From Physella acuta (taxonomy: Eukaryota; Mollusca; Gastropoda; Physidae): DNA of 64,000 nt. This document shows positions 1-14,868 of this stretch, in pieces. Both the position numbers and the translations under genes were made by a program. The DNA lies in the NCBI RefSeq assembly GCF_028476545.1, contig NW_026731983.1, positions 946,501-1,010,500 of the forward strand, given 5' to 3'. Each line of letters starts with the position of its first letter. The first letter of the stretch is position 1. Below the pieces are notes generated by a model, which was not told where the DNA came from, ran no database searches, and saw only the letters and a list, made by a program, of their open reading frames with translations.

Positions 1-133
1 TGTATATAGAGAACATATACTTTCACCAGTGTCCACCCCCACCCTGGAACATGTTGACCGCCCCTCCCCCCCACCCGGAAATTTCAAGTGTACCCCCCAC
101 CCCATCGGAGAAAAAAGTCTGGAGGAAACACTG
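1..133. mobile_element. MITE fragment, CAGTGTTTCTTCC-ended family
   Basis: The right end reads GTCTGGAGGAAACACTG and closely matches the right half of the complete element at 54946-55165, including the C-rich core, the AAATTTCAAGTG block and GGAGAAAAAAGTCTGG. The left part is outside the window. The family has hAT-like ends (see 54946-55165). Confidence 0.6.
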
Positions 134-306
134 AGTATGTGGGGTTATAAATAATGACATTCGTGTTGGAAACATAAGCAATCACATTGAAAACTATTTA
201 ACATAATCATAATACAATGTTAACCTACCTACCAAATGTGTAGGCCTACATACATGTTTTCTCACATATCTTCAGTTAAAATGTTCTCACATACATTATA
301 TGACAG

Positions 307-1099
307 TCCTAACATTCAGCTACCATGTCTGTCGAGCTGCGGCAGTGATAGGAATCATATTAGGCATCACTGCTATGGTCATGATGTTTGTCTACGCGTT
401 CAAGGAGCAACCCATCTACTCCTTGATATCGTCAGCTATTGGAGTCTTGTCTTGTAAGTACCCGTTGGTATTTGAATTTTAAAAGACGTATTCTATAAAA
501 TGGACACATGATTTCTTGTTGGTGTTAGATACTGTTTTTATTTACAACTTAGAAACATCTATTTCACGATAAAATCACATCATTTATTATGTTCATATCA
601 TAGTCATTTAGATCTTCCAGGTCATTTATAAAATAGAAATCAAACCTAAAATCTATTTTAAGCATAATTACTATTATAGATTATTTTAGTCTATTTTTCT
701 TACTCGGTTGTTTTTGAAATAAACATTTAAACATTAAATTACACACTTATAGATATTTTTTCTTAAGTTCACTTGGTGATTTGATTTTTATCGTAAAAGC
801 TAAATGAAAACTATTCCGCGTAAAAAAAAAAAGAGATTTTGTTTTTTACTCAATAGTGCAACTTTATGTGGGGGACACATACAATCAAAGAGACATGTGT
901 TGTTTTTTCAGGCGTGTTCATCGCTGTGTGTGTCAGTGTGTGGGCGACACATGTGTTTGATACATACTTTACCAACTATGGCACCTCGTTCTACCTCAGT
1001 TTATCTGGGGGTGTTCTGTTGCTTAAAGGTAGCCTGTGGCTACTTCGTTTCTCTTTGGGACACTACCGTTGGGCATATCGGCCCATTGAATCATATTAG
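307..1099 (+). CDS. Claudin/PMP22-like four-TM protein, copy A (3' exons only)
   Basis: Two exons are visible. Exon 307-453 follows TGACAG, ends at GTAAGT and encodes the end of the first extracellular loop, TM2, a short loop (AFKEQPIYS) and the start of TM3. Exon 912-1099 follows TTTTTTCAG and encodes the rest of TM3, the second loop (YFTNYGTSFYLS), TM4 and a short tail ending YRPIESY before TAG. The reading frame is open across the join, where codon TGC is split. The family is inferred from copy B, whose first exon has the W-GLW-C-C signature. The exon with TM1 and that signature must lie before base 1. Claudin-like proteins sit in the plasma membrane, often at septate or tight junctions; PMP22/EMP-type membership is equally possible. 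The intron at 454-911 is AT-rich. Confidence 0.6.
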
Positions 1100-2468
1100 C
1101 CATATGGGATATTGCATATTATGGTAATGTAGCTACGTGCATTAGTCTATGATTTGATTTATTATAATTCTATATACATCGTAGCTACGTCATATAAATA
1201 CTGTCTTCGATATTTTGTATTTATATTTCTGCTATATTTTTGCTTTTAATAAATGATGAAACATGTATAGTTACATTTAGTTTTATTGCAAAATAAAAGA
1301 CGCATAATTGTTTTAAATAAAGATGTTAAATACTACTTGCAATAAAATGGTGTTATTTTTTTTAAATATAATCAATATGAGCCGCACCATGTGTTAATGG
1401 TGATTTATTGTGTGGGGCCATACACATATTATGTAATAAATGGTGAATACCTAATATTAGAAAGAACATCAGCTAGTCTGATAAGTGGAAATAAACCCAA
1501 TTGGTATGGGATTAATGAAAAAAAATCTGTTTATTATTGATTACATAATGGTGTCCAATTAGTTACATCTGGAAAAAAAACAATGATGTTTTATATTTGA
1601 CAGCAAACACCATGGTGTCTGATTATATACAACAAGCACATGATTTAGTGAAGGCGTTTTTTATTTGTTCTAGTAAAATATAAAACGATCACCATAACAT
1701 AATATAATGAAGTTAGAAATGTGAAGTAGTAAAGTGATCTCATTGGAATTATGTTATATTGTACACGATTTCCTAAATTCATATTTTATGGAACTAATTT
1801 TAAATGTTTTCCTCCGTTTGTTTAGTCACTGCTGTAAACAACACATCTTCACCCCAATGCCACACCGTGTGTATATGTTATATAACATCAGTTGTACACA
1901 ACAGCTTCATAAAACTAATCGAACGTAATATCGTCATGTTACACAACACACAAGTTGAAGTGTAGCCGCTATACCTGTAGGTAATATGATGCAGGTATGC
2001 TACACACAATCACAATCCTAAGCGTATTACTTCCCCCTTGTTTGTGTAGCTAGGACTGCCTGTAAAGTTCTTAAGTCGAAGACACGATTGACAAGTGAAG
2101 CAACTAAAAACTAGAAATACACCTGATAGAAGTGTACGTTTACACACCAGACAGTAAGTAGTAACAAAATATTTATTCTTTTACTTCAAAATCCGCTCCA
2201 AGGTCAGACTTACATAGAGTCTATTAACGAGCTAAATGTTTATTCTATTTTATGTTTTTATTTATTCGACTTCTGTTAAAAAAGAGCTCAGTCGGAGGTA
2301 TTTTATTCAAAACTTGGATGTACGGGATCAGCTTAGTCATTACGACGAATTAGATACATAAGTGTACACATGTGATAAAGTGGAAAAAGTGAAATAGCAA
2401 TCGCGATTCACACAATCATTTTATACGTTTAATACGTGAATACATTAATACCAGTATAGCATTTGCAG
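1100..2468. other. Intergenic, AT-rich, no gene seen
   Basis: No coding exon is supported here. An upstream non-coding exon of copy B may lie in it, because copy B's first coding exon is preceded by an acceptor-like ATTTGCAG. Confidence 0.4.
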
Positions 2469-4748
2469 GACATGCCAGAACTGGCTACTATCAACTGCAG
2501 GCTACTGTTTGGGTGGGTAGCCATGTTTGCAGTTGTAGCACTCCAGATTACTCCAGATTTACCCCACTGGTCCATCTACACGGACGGATGCATTGGTTTA
2601 TGGCAGATCTGTGACGCTGATAGTTGCCTTACACCGGCCATCGACAGCTCGGGTTAGCAAATGGTGTTTGTTACTTACTTAATATTGTGTTGTTTGTCTT
2701 GTGGAAAAATAGCGGTAATCATTTACCTTTGTATGACGCGACTAGTCAATGTTGTGTTGTAAAGTCCTGAACGTCCTATATGGCGATATGGCAGCGCTAA
2801 ATATTGTTTGAACTATAGCAGTCAGTAGGTTTCATGTCATAGCCATCCACCAACAGACATAAAGTAGAGTTCATTCTTTCCTGGGTTATTTTTTTCTATT
2901 CCTATGGTATCTGAATGCTAAACTGGTCAGCCTTTTGACCTCGGCGTGTGAAAAATTAGAGTGGTGAGAGTATTATACCTAGCAATCTGAATTGAGGCAC
3001 AAAAGCGAGAGTAGCTGTTAAAGAGTTGTAAGCTGTTTTAATTAGTTTATACAGCTTATATCGTTCTTATCATAGCAATATAAGAATAAGAAACATAAAT
3101 ATTGGAAAAGAGCAGAATAAGAATAATCCATTTAGAGAGATTACTGACTCTAACCTTGCCCTGTTCCTAAATTGTATATTAACGCTACCCTAATTTAATC
3201 CACAAGCTTATCCATGATCTTGCTTTTACCCTAATCCTATTGGTAATTCTATATAACCCTAACCATATCCCTATTCCTATCTATTCCCCATTTAGGTTTA
3301 GGGTCAGTTGGTAATCGGAGGTGGGTAGTGTCCTACTGCAAATATGTGTGCGTTGGGTTGAATAAACAAGTGGGCGGTGAGTGGTGGTTACGTCACGCTT
3401 CTGTACTTATCTACCAACTCTGCAGCATTTCTTACCATTTTTATTGCGAATTTCATTTTTCCATCAAGTAGGCTATCTATTGAAATTAGGGGACGGCGTG
3501 GACTAGTGGTAGAGCGCTAGATTATGAACATGAAAGTCTCAAGTTCGAATCCGGTTTCAAGTGAGTCGAAGGTCTAAGAGTCCACACAGCCATGATGGGT
3601 ATCTAGCTCACGTTAGGGAAAGTACAGGCCGCTGGACTTAGTGCTGATCATCTCTTCCTATGTCAAGGTCACAGAAACAGGTGAACGCTACTTTATCTGC
3701 CACATAGAACCGTATGTTTGAAAGGGAACTCTACGGATGCTTTGAAAAATGTCTCCTAACATAACTAAATGAAAATAGAAGTGTAATGGTATGACTCACA
3801 AACATCCCTTGCATGCATATACACGTGATTTCACACACATTATGTGACAACCCTAACACCAGCTATGTTTTCACATACATTGCATGACAGTCATAACACA
3901 TGGTAACACAATATATGGCAGCCCTAATACATGTTCGCACCTTATATGACAGCCTTAACACAGGTTCTCACATAATTTACACGCCAGCCCTAACACCAGC
4001 TATGTTCTCACATAATTTATACGCCAGCCCTAACAACCAGTCACCACGTCAGTCGAGCTACCGCTGTTATGGCACCACTCTCTGGCTCTGCAGCGGTTCT
4101 TATCTTGTTTCTCTACGTATTTAAAGAGCAACCCTACTACCCCGTGATTTCGGCAGTTTCAGGAGCCGTGTCGAGTAAGTAGATTAGCTAGTTGTTTTAA
4201 ATTTGAAGGTCGTAATATTCGTATGAAGTTGAGTTTTTTACATGTTAATAAACTGTTCCTGGTAATAGTTTTATTTTACTTCGATTGTATGTAAACTGTA
4301 ATTTCGATTTAGAAGATGCTCGATTAAATGCTATTATAGTAATTCGATTTTTAAAAAAAGTTAATTCAGACCATTTTACGAGCCATAAATGTTAATCTCA
4401 AATATTTAAACTACTTTAATTTTCACACAAATACAGCCTAGATTCGTTTTGCGTTTCTATCTGTGCTCTAGTCATTTGATTTGAAGACATTTGATTTTTT
4501 AAACGCTATTGTAAAGCTCAACTGTGATACATATAACTATGTTGTTTTGTGTTGCAAGTATGTTGGTCGATGTGTGTCTGATTGTGTGGGCTACATGTAG
4601 GGTTCACACATCCGGGCTCTCGACACACTATGGCTCCTCATTCTACTTCAGTTTAGCTGGGGGTGTGTGTTTGCTCACAGGTAGTGTGGGGGTGTTTGCC
4701 TTCAAATTTGGACAATGTCGGTTGGGGTATCAGCCTATTGAGGCTTAG
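2469..4748 (+). CDS. Claudin/PMP22-like four-TM protein, copy B, with a defective last acceptor
   Basis: Exon 1 (2469-2652, ATG at 2472) encodes TM1 (LLFGWVAMFAVVALQI) and the first extracellular loop with HWSIYTDGCIGLWQICDADSC, the claudin-family W...GLW...C...C signature. Its donor is G|GTTAGC. Exon 2 (4028-4174, donor GTAAGT) is 147 nt, the same as copy A, and joins in phase to give TM2 and TM3 with the loop VFKEQPYYP. The last exon, homologous to copy A 912-1099, should start near 4558 and end at TAG 4746-4748 (tail GYQPIEA). Where copy A has CAG|GC, copy B has CAA|GT, and the nearby AGs give the wrong phase. The copy is therefore either a young pseudogene or uses a non-canonical site. 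Predicted length if spliced at the homologous point is about 173 aa. The intron at 2653-4027 contains a SINE and short repeats of an ACATAATTTATACGCCAG type just before exon 2. Confidence 0.6.
3489..3740 (+). mobile_element. tRNA-derived SINE (family 1)
   Basis: The head has an A-box-like TGGACTAGTGGT and a B-box AAGTTCGAATCC 40-odd bases later, followed by a shared body (GCTCACGTTAGGGAAAG, CTTCCTATGTCAAGG). It matches reverse copies at 4815-5004 and 36815-37037. The head resembles a tRNA but the body and dispersion show a SINE, not a functional tRNA gene. Confidence 0.75.
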
Positions 4749-4814
4749 TAGCCATAGAAGATAATCTATAGTATTGTATATAGCATCGTCGACATTTCTT
4801 CCCGTTCGTGCCCA

Positions 4815-5004
4815 AGACACATTGGGCACATGAAGTAGAGTTCATCTGTTTCAGAGACCTCTGCATATGACGAGATTGTGCGGTCAAAAATAAGCCCAGC
4901 CGCCTTTATTTTCCCTAACATGAGTTAGGTACCCATCAAAGCTTGAAGGACTTTAAAACATTCGAACTCGAGACAGTCAGTTTACCACTAGGCCATGCCG
5001 CCCC
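4815..5004 (-). mobile_element. tRNA-derived SINE (family 1)
   Basis: Reverse copy: starts with the tail GAAGTAGAGTTCATCTG, passes CCCTAACATGAGTTAGGTACC and ends with the reversed tRNA-like head ACCACTAGGCCATGCCGCCCC. It is diverged from the copy at 36815-37037. Confidence 0.7.
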
Positions 5005-5725
5005 ATATTATATAACTACATAAATAATTGGAGGTTTATAATTTTGTTATTTTGTTATGAGAGGTAATGCGTGTTATAAAGAAAAGTCATAAAACACTAT
5101 TTTAGTATTTCTGTAATTGTATGGTTGGATAAGTATATTGTTACAATTTCCTCACATGTATATAAACATTTGCATTTCAATATAACAATTAAATCTTTTC
5201 AATTTTTTTTTCAATGAAAAAATAAATAAGAAATTGTGGCGTTGCTTGTGATATCTAATATGGGTTTGAGCTTCTATAGATGTTTTATAAATTGTGTTGA
5301 TCAGTGGAGATGATAAGTAATTTAACAGGAGACGCTCGTTTGGTCTTATTTCGTGTTATAGAATTGGTTGACGATGTCTACACATGCTACGTTGTATTTC
5401 TTTCAGTAGTGTTCAGCCTTGAGACAAAGTTGGGCGTGGTGTATTTACAATGATTAAAAGTTTTAAAAAATGAGATAAAAAAAAGACTTGTTTTCCAATT
5501 GTTTTCAATGGGTGAATCAAGCAGTGGTAATTATGCATACATTACAGAAGTTTCGGTCATAATTTAGCCGCTTATTAATCTCATATAAAATAGCCTCTAT
5601 GGGCATTTAAGAGAATTGGAAAACGTGAAAGGGTAACAACATATAGAAATTTAACTCACTTCAAAATTAACTAAACACACACACTCACACACACTCACAC
5701 ACACACACATACACACATATATATA

Positions 5726-5806
<81 letters not shown>

Positions 5807-6160
5807 CTGTGACCTATATAGAAATCAAAATATCATAGTCTATTAATATCCCCAAAGTGTTAATAACATGTATTGCTTTATTATAGTTTCATCATAGTTT
5901 ATAGTTTATCATAACTGTTATTGGTTAAATGATTTTTCATACAAAATATATTAATCAGATTTTTTGAAAGCGCATCATTTTTTTATGGTACAGATAATTT
6001 AATGTTACGATAACTTTCAATTTAAATAAACCTGTGATGTTTTATTTTTTAGTTTATCATTTTAGCTACAAACGTGTCAGTTAGTTTAAACAAATTTTTA
6101 CATCGTACGTGCATGATTAAACATGTATAACATTCATACGTACCAACGTATAAGCACACA
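5005..6160. repeat. AT-rich spacer with (CA)n and (TA)n
   Basis: A (CA)n tract near 5672-5710 runs into a long (TA)n tract to about 5804. The rest shows no gene. Confidence 0.8.
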
Positions 6161-6164
6161 TACA

Positions 6165-8835
<2,671 letters not shown>

Positions 8836-8954
8836 GGATATGGCTTAATGCTATTATGGCTACATCCGTACTAAAAAATATAAATGGTGCTTTTCCTTAG
8901 GTCGTTATATTCTCATTCGAACATCTTTCGCGATTTTTTTTTCAAACAACTCGA

Positions 8955-9118
8955 TTTCACTTAAGACATAGCGGTCCATTGGGCGGCTAAAGTAGAGTTT
9001 AAATGTTTATTTTCCTCTGCGTATAAAAGGATGGTGTAGTCAGTACTATGCACAGCCAACTTAATGTTCCCCAACTTGAGTCAGGTCCCATCCAAACTCG
9101 ACACATTCGAGCTAGCTG
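8955..9118 (-). mobile_element. Decayed SINE fragment (family 1)
   Basis: Retains the TAAAGTAGAGTTTAAATG tail, AGTCAGTACTATGCACAGCC and TTCCCCAACTTGAGTCAGG blocks of the 36815-37037 copy, but the tRNA-like head is lost. Confidence 0.5.
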
Positions 9119-9252
9119 CCAAACGAGTTTTTCTTGAAACGATAATATATTTTGGAAATGTTGTTTTGTATCTGTAATTCAAGCCCGCTAACTGTCTTAA
9201 TATATTGCTTTTTATCTATTAGTCTACATTTTCACAGAGAGAAGATCTAAAT

Positions 9253-11882
9253 ATGGCTGAACCTGTTCTTTCAAGCAAGGTGTGTTTGCAATTTATTCCA
9301 CGCGCTTAAATGTGTCTTCCGTTGAAAGATACAGAATATTTAGTAACCACATTATACATATTTTATCAGCCACAATTTATTTTTTAAAACAAAGTTTTTT
9401 AAATAAATTATTTGAATACGTCATTCTATTTTTTTATGTATAAACATAACAATAGATACATTTTTTTAATGCATATATTTTAGATATCAAGTGATATTCA
9501 TCTTCTTCTAGTTGGAAAATCTGGAAATGGTATAACATCCATAGTAAACACAATTTTGTGGAAGAATCCTCCATGTCATTCAACCTTGGATCAGATAACT
9601 AAGGAAATAAACACTTACAATGGAATAATTGGTACACAAAAATGTATTGGGAGAAAACTAACTGTCATAGACACTGCTGGCATTTGTGAAACTAAAACAA
9701 AAGTTGCAAGAACAAATCTAATTCAGAACATGTCAAAAGCCATGGAAATTAGCCCCAACGGTTTCAATGCAATTGTCATTGTTTTAAAATATGGCAGTAG
9801 ACTATCAGAGGAAGATAAAACTATATTCCGATTTATAAAATCAATATTTGGTGAACAAGTATACACAAAATATTGTATCTTAGTAATGACCCATGGTGAT
9901 AATTTCAAATGTCAAAAAGGAAGTTTGAAACTCAGTAATTTTGAAGAATGGATCAGAAACCAAACGGGTACGTTTGAAACGCTTTTACGTGACTGCTGTA
10001 ATCGAATAATTTTGTTTGACAACTACAGCGAAGACGAAAAAGAAACACTGACTGATCAACTCGTTTTATTAATTGATACGTTAAAGGCAACTCCATATAC
10101 AATGGGTGATTATCAACGCGCTGCAACATCACGGCTTTCGATTTTAAAAGAGTTGAAAATACCTCGTTGGAGAGAGAAGATTTTTAAATCTAAACAAAGC
10201 CTATTTAATGATTTCATAAAAGCTAACCGTCAAGATAATGACAACATAATTTTAGATTTAGAAATAATACATTATTTAGCGAAACAACTGCAAGAAAAAT
10301 TTACCCAAAAATTAAAGGGCACAGATATCAAATTGGAAGAAATAAAACTTATTGAAGAATTCATAGACAAAATAAGTAAAGATCTACTTAAATACAAAGA
10401 TAAAAAGCAATGTGATATTGAAAGTGCCAGAAACATTCAGAAGGCGGAAAAAGAAGAAATGGAAACTCGGTTAATCAACCTTCAAGATGAAATTAAAACA
10501 TTAAAAGCAACCATAACTTTAACTAAAACATCAGAAAAATGTTTGATTGCTGAGTGTACAAAATCGAATGAAGCTGTAAAAATAGGAAAACAAAAAGAAG
10601 AAAATCTTTGTCTAGAATTAAAGAAAAAACAAGATGAAATACAAAAACAGCTTAACGAAATTAAAATACTGAAAGAAAAATTAGAAGAAGGAGAAAAAAA
10701 TATTACGCAAAGTGAAGAGAAACGAAAACAAGCAGAAGAAAAAGTTGAAAAAACTGAAACCTTACTTCGAATAGAGTTAAAACAAACACAAACGCATGTA
10801 TGTACAATTAATAAGCTTACCGAGCAAATTCAAATTGAAGAACTAAACGTTGAAAATTTAGAGAAAAGGATTGCTCAAGAAAAACAAACGATTTTAGAAA
10901 ATCAAAATGAGTTAAGTCATTTAAACCAGGAATTGCAACTAAGGCTGAAAGAAATTCAAAGCTTGAACGAAAACATACGTAATAAAGATCATAAAATTAT
11001 CGAGGCAGAAGAAACACACACCACTGAGAGTCGAAATGCGAAAAAAAAATATAAAGAAATGAAAGAAAAATATAAATCAGATTTAAAAATATCTCAAGAA
11101 CAAATGGAAAAGGCCAGGGTAAATTACATAGAAGATCTAAAAAAATTGTCACAGCAACACAGAGAAGAGATACCCAGGTCAGAAATAATACCCAATGCTA
11201 CAATTGAGAGATTGACACAAGAATTGAACAAAGAAATCGATCTCTTACAAAAGACAAAAGAACAAATATCAGGTTTGGGAAAATTGCAAGAAGAAATAAA
11301 ACTACATAAGGTAAATGAACTCAAATTGGAAAATGAAAACAAACGTTTACAATCGGAAAATGCGCGTTTGCAAAAGGAGGTATATAATACTATTTTTTTT
11401 TCAAATATATTGTAGCAGCGTAGCGTATTCTATAGCTTGTAGCATGTAGTGTAGCGTGTTGAGTAGTGTAGTGTACTAGTGCATAGTATTGCGGCTTAAT
11501 GAGAAGAGTGGTGGGTTGCAGAGTTTTTTCGAGGTATCCCCTCCCCCGAAAATGTCTATCACCCCCCTCCCCCTTCCTGGACGAAATATAATTCATAAAT
11601 AGAAATTATTTACTTTTTTCAGATTGACAAGTTTCGTCAAAATCGAACTAACAAGCCGAAAGAAGAAAACAAAACCAAAATGGTAATTATTAACGCTCTA
11701 AGAACACACAAAAAAATAATAATTTGCATTATCTGATCGTCCTATCTAATCTATCTGATCTCATGTCACTGATTTTATATTTTCAGATCTGGCCAAGAAC
11801 TGTCTCGTGTCGTATAGTTGTTTCTTCTATGGTCACGTCTGTTCTTGTTGTATGTTATCTCTTCTTAACTCGTCTTTCCTGA
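9253..11882 (+). CDS. GIMAP/AIG1-type G protein with coiled coil and C-terminal membrane anchor (GIMAP copy 1)
   Basis: Four exons, all phase 0: 9253-9279 (9 codons from ATG), 9484-11379, 11623-11682 and 11787-11882 (ends TGA); every intron has GT/AG ends and the product is about 692 aa. Residues 10-240 form an AIG1-type G domain. The G1 loop is GKSGNGIT at residues 20-27, where the invariant Lys of GxxxxGK[ST] is Ile26, so nucleotide binding is probably weak or lost. G3 is DTAG (72-75) rather than DTPG, and THGDNF (145-150) matches the TCGDNF block of the other copies. Residues about 270-650 are a charged coiled coil rich in Lys/Glu/Gln. The last exon encodes IVVSSMVTSVLVVCYLFL (671-688) followed by a short polar end, a clear tail-anchor-like TM, as in some vertebrate GIMAPs. 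Reading through the third donor would instead end after about 12 extra codons. Splicing is predicted, not observed. It is the most diverged GIMAP in the window. Confidence 0.85.
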
Positions 11883-12576
11883 GCTGATCTCCTGCGTGTT
11901 TTTTGTTCTTTTCTTGATTTGTATAGTCATCGAAAACTATCATTGATATATTATATCATCATATGCCATTGATCTTTTTAAAAAATAATATACCTAATTT
12001 GTTTCACTTGTGTTTCATGTCAAACCTACTTTATTAACAGGATAAAGACCAGAACTGTAGTAACATGTAAGACTATGAACTGTTTTACACCATAGCGATT
12101 GAGTTCTTATGTCCATCACCTTTTTGGAGAAAGTCGGAGTTTCATCACACGAGCCTTATACAAAGAATGAAGAACTAGTTGTTTCACTCTTTGAGGAATA
12201 TTTAAAATGGATGCTAGGCTGTGGATGTTTTTATTTTATATTCCTCTATTGGCAATTTTACAGGTTTTACAGATAGGTGATGCAATAATTGACACTTTCC
12301 TTGTCGTACGCAAATGACGTAACATATTTGCATAATATGTATCCTAAGTATTAGATAATATAATATAATTTTTATATCATATATTCTAAGAAAATGTATG
12401 TATTTATTTAGCCAGATTCGATCCAAACCCTTCATGATTATATGAATACAACAGTAATTGTAGTGTTTTGCACTTCTTAACAGCGTCGTAGAAAGACTCA
12501 AAAAGCGTTACATAAAGAAAGATACAATCAAACAGTAATGGCATAGTACACAGCTTGTATAGAGAACGCAATATAT
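11883..12576. other. Downstream of GIMAP copy 1, no gene seen
   Basis: AT-rich sequence that probably includes the 3' UTR. No further exon is supported. Confidence 0.4.
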
Positions 12577-13030
12577 ACTACCAGCCGACCCGCGGCATAT
12601 CATATGCCGCTATTTAGTTGTTTTATTTTCTACTTTTCAGTAATTCATAATTTGTGAATTCGACAGTACCAATGCTGCCACTGAAAATATATTTGCTTTA
12701 AAACACTACCCCCCCTTTCCCCTAACACCGACCCTACACCCCCCCCCCCCCCCCCCCCCCCGTGAAAGCAGCCTCCTCTTTGTTATTTCTTAGTTACCTC
12801 CTGTAAGTATAAAATCGAACTAAGTTATTGCTCCTAATAGAAATTCGGCTCTACGGCTCTACGATTTGTAAACATTTAGCTATGTAAACATTTAGCGTGA
12901 CCACAGCTCACCAGACAATGTGGGGGTGGGGTGGTAGTGATAGTGATAGAGAGAAAGGGATGGGACTGCAAGGAGGCGCTTGCAGCTTGTTTTCTAACGG
13001 CTCCCAGAAGAGAATTATATATATAGACTA
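12577..13030 (+). mobile_element. Hairpin-headed ~400-bp repeat (family F), copy 1
   Basis: Starts CCGACCCGCGGCATATCATATGCCGC, with stem GCGGCATAT / ATATGCCGC, then TTTTATTTTCTACTTTTCAG, a C-rich tract, GTGAAAGCAGCCTCCTC, CACAGCTCACCAGACAATG, and ends AAGAGAATTATATATATAGA. Copies: 60441-60832 (+) and 48783-49172 (-). Non-coding and unclassified. Confidence 0.7.
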
Positions 13031-14868
13031 GGCATACTGCCTAGCTTCGCTTAGGTTTTCAAAAAAAGTTGAGGAATTGAATAATTAATTAATAGGTGAT
13101 TGGCTGCTATCTTAAATGCTTATTTTTTTTATTTATTTTTTTAATGAAATTTCTTTTATTAAACTTTGAACAACTGTAGGATTGATAACAAACAATAAAG
13201 GCTTTCTTGTGACTAGATTGTCTAAACATATGATCAAGGACATTTTTTTAAAAAAAAAACAGTAATAAAAGAGTGGAATTAAGCAATGTCAGTTGGAAGT
13301 TTTCAAAATAAAACTAAATATATAAACATGTTTCACATGAATGATAATTACAGAAATTCTTTCTCAACTACAAATTAAGATGAGTACACATTTTGTGTAT
13401 TATAAATGATTAATTTTAACGCAAAATACAGGGAACATAAAAGTACAAAATATTTTTAAAACAGAAAAAGTCCACAAAAAATAAAGTGCTTAACAATACT
13501 AAAATAACATTTATAAATTACAAAAATTACTATTTTTCAACAGTGAAAGCTTAGGTTAAAGTTTTTTGAAAAAATTAATTTGAACAATCAATTTTTGCCA
13601 ATGACGGTTTCCAAGATTTTAGCAAAATAATTTATCTTCAATTTTGAACACCACCAGTGAAATAAAACTAACAATTTAATTTTTAAATAAATCAGGAGTG
13701 ATATACACTTTTTAATAACCAGATTTTAAAATTACTAAACACAGGGCAAAAGAGATATTTTGCACGTTACTATTCTTTGCACTTAGTGTTTACATTTTCT
13801 TTATGTAGATACACCATTCTAAGTAAAATTAATTTGTAGCAAGATTTGGAATGTATATTTGTAATTGGTGATTCACATATAAAAGATGAATTTGCATTCC
13901 AAATAGTTGATTTTAAAAAAACATATTTTTTGTGTTTTTCTTGCAATTAATTGCAAAATTATTATAAATAGGAACTTCACATTTGCAGATAGATTTGGAA
14001 TGTTTAATTTGCAATAAGTGATTCATGCATAAAAGATCAATTTACATTATCAAAAAGCCTACCCCTTGTTGACCAAGAAGTAAAAGAATGATCAGGTTTC
14101 AACTGATTGCAATATTAATTTTAATGTCATTTTTCCTTCCATTATTAACTAAAAGATGACAGTTTCATATCTTTACTAGAAAAATATAATGAAAGTAAAA
14201 TAAGACAATTATGGTAGTAGACAAGAGCATTAGTCATGTGAGAGAAAAAATGAAAAACTGTCTAGAGCTATAAAAATAACTGTCAAAAGTTTGCAGAATA
14301 GAGCCCATCTATTCAATTAGGAAAACAGCTTACTCTAGTGACATTTACTACAACAATTTGTTTGACAATACACATGTAAATGCTATTAAAAATACCACTG
14401 ATGGATAATAATTATCAGCAGAAATATTCATTATATGTAAATCACATACCATTCATCAATATTTAAGTTTTGTTTTAGATTCTACATTAATAAACAAACA
14501 GTTTAACTTTTTTAACTAAAATAAAAATTCAAATTAGAAAAAAAAAATACAAAATGGCTTGTCCTAATATCAGTGGTACAGTATTTTCATCTGAAGCATC
14601 ATGGTGAGACATAAATTTATGAGTAATATCCTGGTCACATGAGTAAACTATTTGTACAATGGTTCCATGAAATGCGGGGTCTTCAGATTACAAAATGGCT
14701 TGTCCTAATATCAGTGGTACAGTATTTTTATCTGAAGCATCATGGGGAGACATAGGCTCTAATCTAATTGAGTTTCTATTTCTTTAAACGGTTTAGTAAG
14801 CCTATTTGTAATGAACGAAATAATAACTTTGAATTAAGTCTAGATCTCGCCAAATAAATTGGTCAACC
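13031..14868. other. AT-rich intergenic DNA with a 60-bp direct repeat
   Basis: Follows another ACTAG head (GACTAGGCATACTGCCTAGC at about 13027). A block starting TACAAAATGGCTTGTCCTAA and ending CATCATGGNGAGACATA occurs at about 14550 and again at about 14690 with two or three differences. No gene recognised. Confidence 0.5.

Noticed and set aside
3489-3560. Possible functional tRNA gene
   Set aside because: A and B boxes are present but the body, diverged copies and lack of a proper acceptor stem show a SINE.
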